Part shown: piece by piece, positions 17,278 to 26,984 of the stretch
Position numbering within the stretch: the stretch's first letter is position 1
How the letters are laid out: each line of letters starts with the position of its first letter
Assembly: GCA_964423615.1 (NCBI GenBank)
Contig: CAYRFQ010000016.1
Coordinates: 56,387-120,386 of the forward strand
Source of the DNA: CAYRFQ01 sp964423615
GTDB taxonomy: Bacteria; Planctomycetota; Planctomycetia; Gemmatales; Gemmataceae
Direction: 5' to 3'
DNA: 64,000 nt
The notes under the pieces: generated by a model
Seen by the model: the letters and a program-made list of their open reading frames with translations, nothing else
Databases searched by the model: none
Told to the model about the DNA's origin: nothing
Made by a program: the position numbers and the translations under genes

Positions 17278-20200
17278 ATGAGCGACAAGAAATATCTCGA
17301 TTATCGCGGCGACGTCAGGGGCGCGATTACGGTCAGTGGTCATCTCATCTTCATTACCGTCCACCCGGAAGGACAACCAACCGCCGTTCATGAGTTCGAC
17401 GTCGACAAGGGAGAGCTCAAAAAGCAAAACCTCCCCTGTGGTGCCGTCGCAATCGTCGGAGACGAAAAAGACATCTACGTCTGCGGGACAGACGCTCGGC
17501 TCTATCACACAACACGTAAAGCGACCAAACCAAAAGTATTCGGTAAGGAACTTCTCACCCCCGCCACAACGATGGTCTTCCTCTCGCAAGAGCGACTCGC
17601 GGCATTGGTCGGTCGGGACGTTGTCATTTTGGCTCGCAAAGACGGCAAGATCCTTCAATCGATCACACTCGAAGAAAACGGAACGCGCATCGCCGTTGAC
17701 CCCTCAGGCAACTGGTTCACCGTCGGGACTAATCGCGGAACCGTGGCGGTGTATGAGTGCGAGGACAAACCCGAGTTCAAGTTGAGTGATTCGGGTAGCC
17801 TGCACGAAGGAGCCGTCACGGCGTTGTTGTTCGAGAAAGACGAACTCCGATTCTTCTCGGCGGGTGCCGACCGAAAATTGCTCACGACTTACGCTCGCGG
17901 CAAACTCGAACCGGAGGACAAAGGCCGCACGAATAACCACAACGAGCCGATCACGGCAATGCTGCTCGGCCCTGGCGATAGGCTCTACACCGGTAGTTTT
18001 GACCGAACAATCAAGAACTGGCCTCGGGAAGGCTTCGTCAAACCGGCGACCGTTCAAAACGTCGGAGGTGTGATTTCACTGGGGCAAGTCGGCGTCGGCA
18101 AGAAAACGTTCCTCGTTGTGGGCGCCAGGGATAACACGTTTCGGTTCATTCCGATCGATGCCGAAGCCAAATTGGGTGACGTCGCCTTCCGGCTTTATGA
18201 CGCCTACGCGGCGGCCAAAAAGGAACTCAAGAAAGACGTGACACGCCGCCAGGCCGCACTCAAACGACTGGCCGACTACCAAGACGCCGAGTCCATCGAA
18301 ATGGTCAGCTCGCAGATGTTCAACGATCAGGACCACGGCATTCGAAAGTACGCTTGTGAACTCATCAGTTCCTCACCGCATCCTCGTGCTCCCAAATTGC
18401 TCGAAGTCTCGTTGAATCACACCGACGAAGCCGTTCGCAAAGCGTCTTTGGCAGGTCTCCGCCAACAACTCGGTGAGGAAACGTTGCGTCCGCTCGACCT
18501 GGCCTTGCGAACCGAAAAACCCGACATCGCGATCATTGCCGTCAAAGCCCTCGAAACACTCGTGAAGAAAAACGACCAGGCGTTGGCCCGTTTACGTGTC
18601 GCTCTCAACGCCCAGACTTTCGAGGTCCGCCAGTCGGTGCTGATGAGTTTGGAAGCCATTTATCCCGATTCACCGGAAGCCGACTTGATGGCGCTGGGGT
18701 CCACCTATGAAGATCTCAGACGGTTGGCCTTGTTGCGGATATACTCTCGCAAACTCCTCAACAACGAACGCGTCCGAACGGCCCTCAGGTGGCGTGGCGA
18801 AGATCCCGACCAGGAAGTTCGGCGGCTCGCGTTCCTGTTGGCCCTCCACACGCGAACGAAACTTGTCGATTTTCTCCGCAAGCGCGACCCCGAACTCGAG
18901 CGACAACTGCAAGAACTCGACAAGGCCGCCTCCGGAAAAAAGAAATCGGACAAGCCTTCCGAGGAAAAAAAACAAGAGAGGGAAACCCAACCCACCATGA
19001 TTCTGGGCGACAGCGCGAAGCGACGGAAAGACGCTGCCAAGCTCGATCGTGACGATTACGAGCCGCTGTTGCAAGCCACGGCAAGCCGGGCACTCGATAC
19101 GTGTCTTCGCGGGGCTCGCGGAATGGCCGTTTTGGGGGACGTGCGGACGTTTGGCCTTCTATTGCAACTCAGCCGCGAAAACGACACCAACGCCCGCGTG
19201 CAAGTTTGCCTCGCGATGGGTGCGCTCGACGACGAACGGAGCATCAATCGTCTTCGTTCGATGCTTTACGATGCCCAAGCCCCTGTCCGAGATGCCGCCT
19301 TTACCTCCCTGGCCCATCTCTATAATGACGAGCCGCTCAAGGCGGCCTCGGCTGGTTTGAATTCGTCCTACGAAGATGTGCGGATGCGTGGTTTGCAAGT
19401 TCTGCTACAGCAAGTTCGCAAGAATCCACCGAAGGACATGGACGCACCGGAATGGCAAATGGTCGTCCGGGCACTCAACGATAGTTTTCCCAAGGTCCGC
19501 AGCGAGACGTGTAAGGCCTGTTTGAATCTGAAAATCGGTGAGGTTTTTCAGGAAGATTCGCGACGACCTGTCGGGGAGAAAACGACGGACCAGAACGGCA
19601 AAGTTGGCATCGCGACGCTCCGATTCGTTTTGCAAAGTGTTCATGCCGACGTTCGGCTCGAAGTGCTCACCGAAGTGATGGGTAAGCTCGAAGAATCTTG
19701 GGGATGGTCCTTTCTCTTCGAATTCTTCAACGACCCCGATGCGAACTTGCGACGGGAGGCCTTCGACTTTGCGACCTCGAAACGCAAGGATGTCGAGACG
19801 TTACGCGAAGCCTTGTTCTCGCGATACACGAACGTTCGACAAATGGCCGTCGAAGCACTGGCCAAGAAACACTCGAAGAAAGCCCAAGCAGTTCTTGTCG
19901 AGGCTCTGGACGACAAGGAAGTGCCCATTCGCAACACGGCCTTGGAATCACTCATAGCCGACAACGTCCAAGACGGACTCGAAGCAGCTCTCGCGAGTTC
20001 TCATGACGATGTTCGCGTTCGCGCAGCAACCGCTCTCGCCAAGAAGGGAAACGAAGCTGCGTTGGCGCCATTACTTGCCCTCGCTACCGCACCCAAACCC
20101 GAGAAAAAAGAACGTGTCAACGACTGGTCGAACTTGGTCGAAGAGTCGTTGAAAGGTTTGGCCGAGTTGGGCAGTCCGAAGGTCGTGACGGATTTGTTGC

Positions 20201-23200
20201 CATTGCTGGAAGGAGAAAACCCGCGACACCGACACTGGGCCGCCCGAGCCCTGGTGTGGTGTTCGCGCGCAGAAAATCTCGATCCACTCCGCCCGACACT
20301 CCAACACAACGACAACCAGGTGAAGTATCTTGCCGCCCTCGGTTTGGCCTTCGGTGGTGATCCGCTTGGTGCCTCGCTCGTCTTCTCGGAAGAAGCGTCG
20401 CGGTTCTTGACCTCAGAAGAAAGACTCGTCGCCTCGCTCACACTCGGCCAAATGGGTGAGGATCAACTCGTTGTCTTCCTCGATGACAACGATCAGACGC
20501 TCCAACAACAAGCCTTGCTGTTATTGATGCTCCTCGAGTTGAAGGACAACAACGGAAGTCCGACACGATGTTTGGCCGCGTTGTCTTCGCGGCTTCCGCG
20601 TGTGCGTTTGACAGCGGCGCAGGTGTTGGAAACGTTCTTGAGTCCCGAGAATATGCTCAAATTCGTCGTCAACTTGGTCAACGTTCGTCCGGAAGGCAAA
20701 CCCTGGACGGTCCCTCAAGACCAAGTCGAGTTGTTGGCCGACATCATCGCTTTTGCGACTCCGCACGTGCGGGCAAGGATAGCCTTGTTGCTCAAATATT
20801 TTTCGATGCAAGAGCAGGATGCCTGGACCGAAGCCTGGGAAGTCCACACTTCTCGATTCAGCAAAGAGATCGAAACTCTCCAAGAAGAAGGGCAATCTCG
20901 GAAACCTGTGGCTTCGGTTTACACCCCGGAACAATTGCAAGAACTCGCCTTCGGAGCCTACGTCGGACTCATTCGGGAACAAGGCGGGGCGGACAGCTCG
21001 GCGCAGGCCGTTCGCATTCGCCAATCCGCACTCAAACGCCTGCTCGCCCTGGCCAACCAAAGCGAGGCGTTTTCTGTGGCCGTTCGTCCCGTCTTCATCC
21101 AGGCGATGGCCGACCCTAGCAAAGAAGTGAGAATGCAGGCGTTCGAACAGCTCCAAGCCCTCAAGATGGACAGCACCGCCCTCGGTGCCGAAGCGTTGGA
21201 AGCGGGACATCTCGACCTCGGTGTCAAAGGATTGGAATTACTCTCGGCAGGAGCTTCGTCGAAGGAAGGACAAGCGGCTCTCCAGGGCGTCATGCTCAAC
21301 CGCACCGACAATCTCGCCCAAGAAGCCGCCAAGCTGTTGGTACCACAGGTCGGAAAAGTTCCCGTCGCGTCGCAAGCCCTCGACGCTCAGTTCAAGGACA
21401 TGCGACGACGTGCAATCGCATGGCTTGTCGAGGAATACGACGAGGACGACGCGGCCAAAGAGCATCTACGTCAGGCCTTAAACTCTCGGTTTCCTGGAGT
21501 CCGAAATCGGACTGCCGTTGAGTTGGCACGCAAGAAAGACAAGGCGGCCTTCGACGTGTTGGTCGATTTGCTCCAGAATGCCGAGAACACGAAGCAACAG
21601 CAAAACGCAATCGAAGCGTTACAAACTCTTGAAGATCCACGAAGCCCAGGAGCCTTCTTGGATCGCCTCGAAAACGACCCGGCCGGGACGGCACTCGCGG
21701 GGCAATTGATCCAGGGGGCGGGAAATTTTCGCAATCCTAATGTAACAGAGCGACTTCTGGATTTGGCCGAGCAGCGACCGAACAACCGGGCCGAAGCCCT
21801 TTCGGCGGTCTTCACGATTAGCGGCCACGACCAGTACATCGAGGACTACGAGGAAGAAGGGATAGACCAGAAGTGGTTCGAAAAACAGCATCCACGACAC
21901 GACGACGTGTTGGCGCAACTCATCGAACGATGTTTCATCCTGGGCAACACTCCCATGCTGCATCAGGTGCTCTTCTCCGCCCAATGGGCCAAAGGAAAAG
22001 AAGTCGATCCAGCACTCGCGTTGTTGCTCAATCACCCCGACGACTACCTCCGGCATCAGACCGTCTCGGCGTTTGCTTGGCGACTCCGCAAACGCAATGG
22101 TAGCCCCGAACCACTGCGTAAGGCCCTCGCCAATCGCGAGCCCATTACACAATTCCTGGCAGCGGAAGGACTCGCCAAAGGCGGATATGACGATGGATTG
22201 AACGTGCTAATGGCCAGTATCGAGTTTCAGACGGATAACACGCTCCGAAAACGCGCCGTCCTGGCGTTGGGCGAACTCGCGGACCAGCGTGCCCTCGATG
22301 TGCTGTTGAAACTTGCAGGCGACGAAGGACACGAACTCCAAGAATCCGCTGCCGAAGCTCTCGGGCACATGGGCAAGTCGCCGAAGGCCGAAGAAATCTT
22401 CCAACTCCTCGCACGGATGGCACGCGGATACACTCACCTTTCGATTGCTGCTCTGAAAGGTCTGCGATGGTTTGATTCCAAAGAAGGATGGAAGATCATC
22501 CGCGAACGCGCGGTTGATCCGAATTTCTACCAGCGCGATGAGTTGTGCGAACTACTCGGGCACAACGACGAACCGGCGACAAGAGACTTGGTGTTGAAGT
22601 TGCTTCGGGAAGAGGACGACGAGTGGTTCTTGGAACAGTTGATGGACAGCGCTCGCAAACTGTGGGGTTCGGAAGGGTTGGAGCCAGACTACGCCGTCAT
22701 CCAAAACAAAGAAACGGACTCCTACGACGACCCGTTGGATGGCTCGCTCAATCGCGTTTGCGAAAAGGGAGATCCGAAGCAACTGCTGTTGATTTTGCCG
22801 AACTGTCAATCGGAAGTCCAGGAGCGACTGGGGAGCAGTCTTCTCAATCGCGTCCCCGCACCACTCGCCGAGGCTCGCGAGGCACTCACTGGTAACCACG
22901 CCCGGACCGTCGAAGTCGCTTCGCACTTACTCGGTCGGGCCGGAAAAGAGGCCGCCGATTGTGGTCCTGCTTTGGAAAAGGCCCTCGATCGATGGACCAC
23001 CGATTGGGAAGACCATCGACGCCAGCTCATCCGGAGAAATCGTCAATCGGACGACCGTCTCGACCAGATCACAGGATGTCTCCGGAGTCTGCTTTGGTCC
23101 GCAAGCCGCATCGGGGTAGCCGCCGACGGAATCACCAAGGCCGCGGTCGCCAATCCTGAAGACCGCGCCTACCGCCCGATTAGGCTCGACGCGATTGTTG

Positions 23201-23709
23201 CGTTCGGCGAATTCGAGACGATTCCCAAAAAGGCCGCCGAAGCTCTAAAAACAGCCGCCATCGGAGACGACGCCCACGTCCGGACGGTCGCTGCCGAACT
23301 CCTCGCGAAACACGATCCCAACCAGGCTTCGAAACTCGCTGAGGAACTTCTCTCGGACCGGATCAGTTTCAATCGACTCGCCGAGCAAGAAGGAGTCGAA
23401 GTCACCGAGACATTACACAAGGCGGTCTCGAAGATCGAGTATCAAGGCGTTGCCGTTCCCGAACTCGTAGAACGCAAAGATATCGATGCATTAATGGCAG
23501 TTGTCGGGCAAAGCTCGTTGGCGGAAACCGTGCGTCTGGGAGCGATCGAAGGTCTGGCCGCGATGGCGGAGACCGACGCGGAAGCTAAACTCGTCGAGAT
23601 CGGAACTTCGCAGAGCGAGAAAGAAGAACTCCGAAAGGCTGCGTGGCGTGGGTTACGACGGTCGAAGCGGAAACGGAAGAAGTTGGAAGCACAGATAGTA
23701 CCCACCTGA
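17278..23709 (+). CDS. Retron-associated ARM/HEAT-repeat protein with N-terminal beta-propeller
   Basis: A giant protein of 2143 residues from the ATG at 17278 (MSDKKYLDYRGD); a TTG at 17212 would add 22 residues that look non-coding. Residues 1 to about 315 contain WD40-like blades, such as EGAVTALLFEKDELRFFSAG and EPITAMLLGPGDRLYTGSFD. From about 345 to the end the protein is a long array of HEAT/ARM repeats with the typical D..VR..A...L pattern (HGIRKYACELISS, EAVRKASLAGL). It is interrupted by a charged spacer near 560-600. No enzymatic motif is visible. Gene order with a SWIM/WGR protein and a retron reverse transcriptase matches the ARM component of type XIII retrons, so it is probably a sensor or scaffold for the effector complex. 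It is unusually long, and codon use looks like that of its neighbours. Confidence 0.88.
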   Translation: MSDKKYLDYRGDVRGAITVSGHLIFITVHPEGQPTAVHEFDVDKGELKKQNLPCGAVAIVGDEKDIYVCGTDARLYHTTRKATKPKVFGKELLTPATTMVFLSQERLAALVGRDVVILARKDGKILQSITLEENGTRIAVDPSGNWFTVGTNRGTVAVYECEDKPEFKLSDSGSLHEGAVTALLFEKDELRFFSAGADRKLLTTYARGKLEPEDKGRTNNHNEPITAMLLGPGDRLYTGSFDRTIKNWPREGFVKPATVQNVGGVISLGQVGVGKKTFLVVGARDNTFRFIPIDAEAKLGDVAFRLYDAYAAAKKELKKDVTRRQAALKRLADYQDAESIEMVSSQMFNDQDHGIRKYACELISSSPHPRAPKLLEVSLNHTDEAVRKASLAGLRQQLGEETLRPLDLALRTEKPDIAIIAVKALETLVKKNDQALARLRVALNAQTFEVRQSVLMSLEAIYPDSPEADLMALGSTYEDLRRLALLRIYSRKLLNNERVRTALRWRGEDPDQEVRRLAFLLALHTRTKLVDFLRKRDPELERQLQELDKAASGKKKSDKPSEEKKQERETQPTMILGDSAKRRKDAAKLDRDDYEPLLQATASRALDTCLRGARGMAVLGDVRTFGLLLQLSRENDTNARVQVCLAMGALDDERSINRLRSMLYDAQAPVRDAAFTSLAHLYNDEPLKAASAGLNSSYEDVRMRGLQVLLQQVRKNPPKDMDAPEWQMVVRALNDSFPKVRSETCKACLNLKIGEVFQEDSRRPVGEKTTDQNGKVGIATLRFVLQSVHADVRLEVLTEVMGKLEESWGWSFLFEFFNDPDANLRREAFDFATSKRKDVETLREALFSRYTNVRQMAVEALAKKHSKKAQAVLVEALDDKEVPIRNTALESLIADNVQDGLEAALASSHDDVRVRAATALAKKGNEAALAPLLALATAPKPEKKERVNDWSNLVEESLKGLAELGSPKVVTDLLPLLEGENPRHRHWAARALVWCSRAENLDPLRPTLQHNDNQVKYLAALGLAFGGDPLGASLVFSEEASRFLTSEERLVASLTLGQMGEDQLVVFLDDNDQTLQQQALLLLMLLELKDNNGSPTRCLAALSSRLPRVRLTAAQVLETFLSPENMLKFVVNLVNVRPEGKPWTVPQDQVELLADIIAFATPHVRARIALLLKYFSMQEQDAWTEAWEVHTSRFSKEIETLQEEGQSRKPVASVYTPEQLQELAFGAYVGLIREQGGADSSAQAVRIRQSALKRLLALANQSEAFSVAVRPVFIQAMADPSKEVRMQAFEQLQALKMDSTALGAEALEAGHLDLGVKGLELLSAGASSKEGQAALQGVMLNRTDNLAQEAAKLLVPQVGKVPVASQALDAQFKDMRRRAIAWLVEEYDEDDAAKEHLRQALNSRFPGVRNRTAVELARKKDKAAFDVLVDLLQNAENTKQQQNAIEALQTLEDPRSPGAFLDRLENDPAGTALAGQLIQGAGNFRNPNVTERLLDLAEQRPNNRAEALSAVFTISGHDQYIEDYEEEGIDQKWFEKQHPRHDDVLAQLIERCFILGNTPMLHQVLFSAQWAKGKEVDPALALLLNHPDDYLRHQTVSAFAWRLRKRNGSPEPLRKALANREPITQFLAAEGLAKGGYDDGLNVLMASIEFQTDNTLRKRAVLALGELADQRALDVLLKLAGDEGHELQESAAEALGHMGKSPKAEEIFQLLARMARGYTHLSIAALKGLRWFDSKEGWKIIRERAVDPNFYQRDELCELLGHNDEPATRDLVLKLLREEDDEWFLEQLMDSARKLWGSEGLEPDYAVIQNKETDSYDDPLDGSLNRVCEKGDPKQLLLILPNCQSEVQERLGSSLLNRVPAPLAEAREALTGNHARTVEVASHLLGRAGKEAADCGPALEKALDRWTTDWEDHRRQLIRRNRQSDDRLDQITGCLRSLLWSASRIGVAADGITKAAVANPEDRAYRPIRLDAIVAFGEFETIPKKAAEALKTAAIGDDAHVRTVAAELLAKHDPNQASKLAEELLSDRISFNRLAEQEGVEVTETLHKAVSKIEYQGVAVPELVERKDIDALMAVVGQSSLAETVRLGAIEGLAAMAETDAEAKLVEIGTSQSEKEELRKAAWRGLRRSKRKRKKLEAQIVPT

Positions 23710-23800
23710 CGGAGAGCGAAAGCACCATGGTCAGATGCCATACGCTTGAGAGAAAATTTTGCCTCATCAGAGATAAACCACCGCTCAGAGATATCTTCGA

Positions 23801-25672
23801 ATGACCACAGAACAAACACCGCCACAGCTCGAGCAGCAATCCGAGGGAACCGAGCGCACTCCCATCGAGTTGGCCTACGCTGGTCCGAGCACGGTCGAGA
23901 CCGAGGTTGACAAAGCTCAGGTGACCTTGCTCGGTAACTTGAAACGTCCCGACGTCCAGTTCGAAGCAAAGTTGAAACATCCGTTACGGTTTCGTGAAGC
24001 GATGTCGGCGTTGTATCAGATCGTCGGTAGCGACTTCCGTTACACCCCGAAGGATCGCACCGCGTACACCGCCTACTTACGGATGAAAAAAGAGTCGGCG
24101 GGATTGCAGGCGTGGCAAGCACAGCAGCAGTATTTCACTTGGTTGTTGCAGAACGATCCGCTGGCGTTCTTGATCCTCGACCCGATAATCACTGTCCATC
24201 CGGATCAAGTCTTCTTCGAGGTCTTTAGCAAGGACGAGGGAACATACGCCAAACTCGCCATCGACTGCAACGCTTTCGAGATCAAGGGTGAACCACAGCA
24301 CGGTACGACGAACATCGATTACAGTCAGACGCTCTACGAAAGCATCCAACAGATGCGGAGCTATCGCGAGACGAAATTCCTCATCGGTCGCGAAGCCGTG
24401 CGGATGAAGACGACCGGCAAAGACGAAGTCCTCGAAAAACAAATCAACGTTCCCGATTCGTGGCTGCGTGGGTTTTTGCAGGTCCAGTCCGCGGCGACGC
24501 TGCCGACTGAACGGTTCTCGCTCAAACCGGTCGACATCTACAATCTTCTCCGACATCTCCGACTCAACGCGGACATCAAAGGCAAACGCCGTGGACTCCG
24601 AGTCGAACTCGTCCCGAACGAGCACCCACGCCTCGTTCTCGAACCGTGGGAAGTCGTTATCTCTTCGTCGGCGGAAAAATACAAAGGACGGATGGCTCGC
24701 ATCGTTCGCATTTGGGGGCGTCGTCGGTTGATGTTGTTGCGACGGTTGCTCCCCTACGTTGAAAACGTCGACGTCCATGTACTCGGCTCGGGATTACCGA
24801 GTTTTTGGACCTTCAAATCTGGCGAGTTCACGCTGACGTTTGGCATCACTGGGTTCACGTCCTCGAACTGGTCTCAGGCGATCAACTTCGATTTGTTACT
24901 GCCCAGAAAAACACAAACGAGCGCACCAACAGAAAAGATCATCAAGCACTTGCAGAAAGTATGGCTCGCCGACAAGAAAGAACTGTCAGACGCCACTGGT
25001 TTGAAAGGCGCGAAACTGGTCGAGGCACTCCAAAACGGGTGCCAACAAGGTCACTTGATTTACGACCTAGCCAACGACACATATCGCTATCGCCCACTCA
25101 CCGACCAGCCACTCGATCTCGAAAAACTCGAGTATCGAAACTCCCGAGAGAAGTCCGCTTATGACTTGATCGTCCGACGTGATGCCGTTCAAATCACGTC
25201 AGAAAATCGGATCGCAGGAACCGGCCTCGAACTGACGGGGCAGGTGACTGTGGAGGAAGATCGACGAGACTACCGACCGCAGTTGCTCCTCTCCGACGAG
25301 GGTCAAGTGTACAAGGCCGAATGCACGTGCAGCCTCTTTCGCAAGCAAGGACTCAAGGACGGTCCGTGCATCCACTTGATCGCCCTACGGTTGGCCTTCG
25401 CCCATCTGGAACAGAAGCGAGCCAAGAGTGCGGAGGCTCGCGAGGCCATCACGGTCGAGACACGCAGTTATAGTCGACGCGATGACGACGGCGAAGATGT
25501 GGTGCAGCTCTCGCTCGAGAGACAACGGCTCAAAGTTCGCTGGGGAAGAGCCGGCCAACCGATGCGACTGCAAGCGCTGCGTTATAACTCTGAAGGCGAG
25601 GCCCGTGAAGCCTATTTCGCCCGAATCGAAGAACTCAATTCCACCGGCTACTTGGACGCGACGGCAGGGTAA
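23801..25672 (+). CDS. Retron-associated winged-helix/SWIM zinc-finger protein with C-terminal WGR domain (WHSWIM)
   Basis: The protein has 623 residues. The N-terminal 370 are novel to me. Residues about 380-435 (EKIIKHLQKVWLADKKELSD) look like a winged helix. A SWIM zinc finger follows with the exact CxCx(n)CxH pattern: C508, C510, C523 and H525. The last 75 residues resemble a WGR domain, including KVRWGRAGQPMRLQAL and a closing helix EAREAYFARIEELNSTGY. SWIM and WGR modules bind nucleic acid or nucleic-acid-bound proteins. It lies 91 bases after the ARM gene, and its stop is 2 bases before the start of the reverse transcriptase, which argues for one operon. In type XIII retrons this is the WHSWIM protein, a presumed part of the effector. 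Its toxic activity, if any, is unknown. Confidence 0.88.
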   Translation: MTTEQTPPQLEQQSEGTERTPIELAYAGPSTVETEVDKAQVTLLGNLKRPDVQFEAKLKHPLRFREAMSALYQIVGSDFRYTPKDRTAYTAYLRMKKESAGLQAWQAQQQYFTWLLQNDPLAFLILDPIITVHPDQVFFEVFSKDEGTYAKLAIDCNAFEIKGEPQHGTTNIDYSQTLYESIQQMRSYRETKFLIGREAVRMKTTGKDEVLEKQINVPDSWLRGFLQVQSAATLPTERFSLKPVDIYNLLRHLRLNADIKGKRRGLRVELVPNEHPRLVLEPWEVVISSSAEKYKGRMARIVRIWGRRRLMLLRRLLPYVENVDVHVLGSGLPSFWTFKSGEFTLTFGITGFTSSNWSQAINFDLLLPRKTQTSAPTEKIIKHLQKVWLADKKELSDATGLKGAKLVEALQNGCQQGHLIYDLANDTYRYRPLTDQPLDLEKLEYRNSREKSAYDLIVRRDAVQITSENRIAGTGLELTGQVTVEEDRRDYRPQLLLSDEGQVYKAECTCSLFRKQGLKDGPCIHLIALRLAFAHLEQKRAKSAEAREAITVETRSYSRRDDDGEDVVQLSLERQRLKVRWGRAGQPMRLQALRYNSEGEAREAYFARIEELNSTGYLDATAG

Positions 25673-25674
25673 CC

Positions 25675-26979
25675 ATGGCAACACTTGAAGAACTCACAGA
25701 CCTCTGGCGGACGATCCGTCAGGCGGGCGGGATCGACGCATACATCACCAACAAACTTCGCGAAAGAGGCTTCTTCGTCGAACGCCGCTCGGGCGATACG
25801 ATGAACGATCGCGAAAAAGCCGAATACAAGCGAGCGTTGCGCCTCGAAGCCGAGGAACGCAAAAAGCTCAAGCAAGAGTGCTGGGAAGCGTACCGCGCGA
25901 CCCACCTGGTGCACCTGGGGGAAAATGTCTTCTGGAACGACAACCTCAAAGAAGACAAGTGGGATTTGCCCGGTGCCGAGGAACGTTCCGCCGAGAACGA
26001 ATTGCCTCAACTCGACAGTATTGATCACCTGGCCACGGCACTCGGCTTGACGATTCCCGAACTCCGGTGGCTCACGTACCACCGCGAAGCTGCAACGCAG
26101 ATCCATTATGTTCGCTTCACGATTCCCAAGAGCGATGGGTCACTACGAGCGATCTGGGCACCAATGCCCAAACTCAAAGCGACTCAACGATGGATTCACC
26201 GTAACATCGTCGAAAAACTCTTGGTGCATGGCTCGGCTCATGGGTTCTTGGCGGGTCGTTCGATCGCGACAAACGCCGCCGTCCACACCAATTCGAAGCT
26301 CGTCGTGAAGATGGACATCAAGAACTTCTTCCCGACCGTGACGTTTCCTCGCGTGAAGGGTATCTTCCGCCACGCTGGATATCGCGAACCGGTGGCCATC
26401 TTACTGGCGTTGTTGTGTACCGAACCCCCTCGCGAAATCGTCGAACGGGACGGAACCAAATATTTCGTCTCGCTCGGGCCGCGTTGCTTGCCCCAGGGAG
26501 CCCCGACGAGTCCCGGACTGACGAACACACTCTGTCTGCGCATGGACCAACGCATCCACGGACTCGCCAAAAAACTAGGATGGCGGTACACTCGCTACGC
26601 CGACGACCTGACGTTTAGTCTCCCCGAAGATCACCAGAACGACATGAAGGTCGGAACGCTCATGGGCGGCGTCAAAATGATTGTTTCCGACGAGGGCTTC
26701 GAAATCCATCCGAACAAAACGCGCATCGCCAGAAAAGGTCGACGCCAGAAGATCACCGGCTTGATTGTCAACGGCGACAAGAAACCGCGAGTTCCACGCG
26801 AAGTCAGAAGGCAACTCCGGGCTGCGATCCACAACCTGAAGAACGGCAAAGAACTCAAGGAAGACGAGACACTCGAAAGCCTCATCGGCTATGCGGCCTT
26901 CGTCTACATGACAGACCAAGAACGCGGACAGCAGTTCCTCGACGAGTTGTGGAAATTCGTCCCAGAAAGCGTCGCCTGA
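25675..26979 (+). CDS. Retron-type reverse transcriptase (type XIII)
   Basis: This 434-residue reverse transcriptase carries all the hallmarks of retron enzymes. The retron-specific region X motif NAXXH is NAAVH (200-204). Catalytic motif A is DIKNFFPT (D214), motif B is LPQGAPTSP, motif C is YADD (308-311), and region Y, normally VTG, is ITG (360-362). A 110-residue N-terminal extension precedes the RT fold (RFTIPKSDGSLRAIWAPMP). There is no maturase, endonuclease or protease domain, which speaks against a group II intron, and no template/variable repeat pair suggests a diversity-generating element. The ATG follows the WHSWIM stop by 2 bases. The enzyme is expected to copy an msd RNA into branched or linear single-stranded DNA and to hold the partner proteins in check. 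Confidence 0.95.
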   Translation: MATLEELTDLWRTIRQAGGIDAYITNKLRERGFFVERRSGDTMNDREKAEYKRALRLEAEERKKLKQECWEAYRATHLVHLGENVFWNDNLKEDKWDLPGAEERSAENELPQLDSIDHLATALGLTIPELRWLTYHREAATQIHYVRFTIPKSDGSLRAIWAPMPKLKATQRWIHRNIVEKLLVHGSAHGFLAGRSIATNAAVHTNSKLVVKMDIKNFFPTVTFPRVKGIFRHAGYREPVAILLALLCTEPPREIVERDGTKYFVSLGPRCLPQGAPTSPGLTNTLCLRMDQRIHGLAKKLGWRYTRYADDLTFSLPEDHQNDMKVGTLMGGVKMIVSDEGFEIHPNKTRIARKGRRQKITGLIVNGDKKPRVPREVRRQLRAAIHNLKNGKELKEDETLESLIGYAAFVYMTDQERGQQFLDELWKFVPESVA

Positions 26980-26984
26980 TACGT

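Noticed and set aside
25675..26979. Reverse transcriptase read as group II intron or diversity-generating RT
   Set aside because: No maturase or endonuclease domain, no intron RNA domains around it, no template/variable repeat pair; the NAXXH motif and gene partners indicate a retron.
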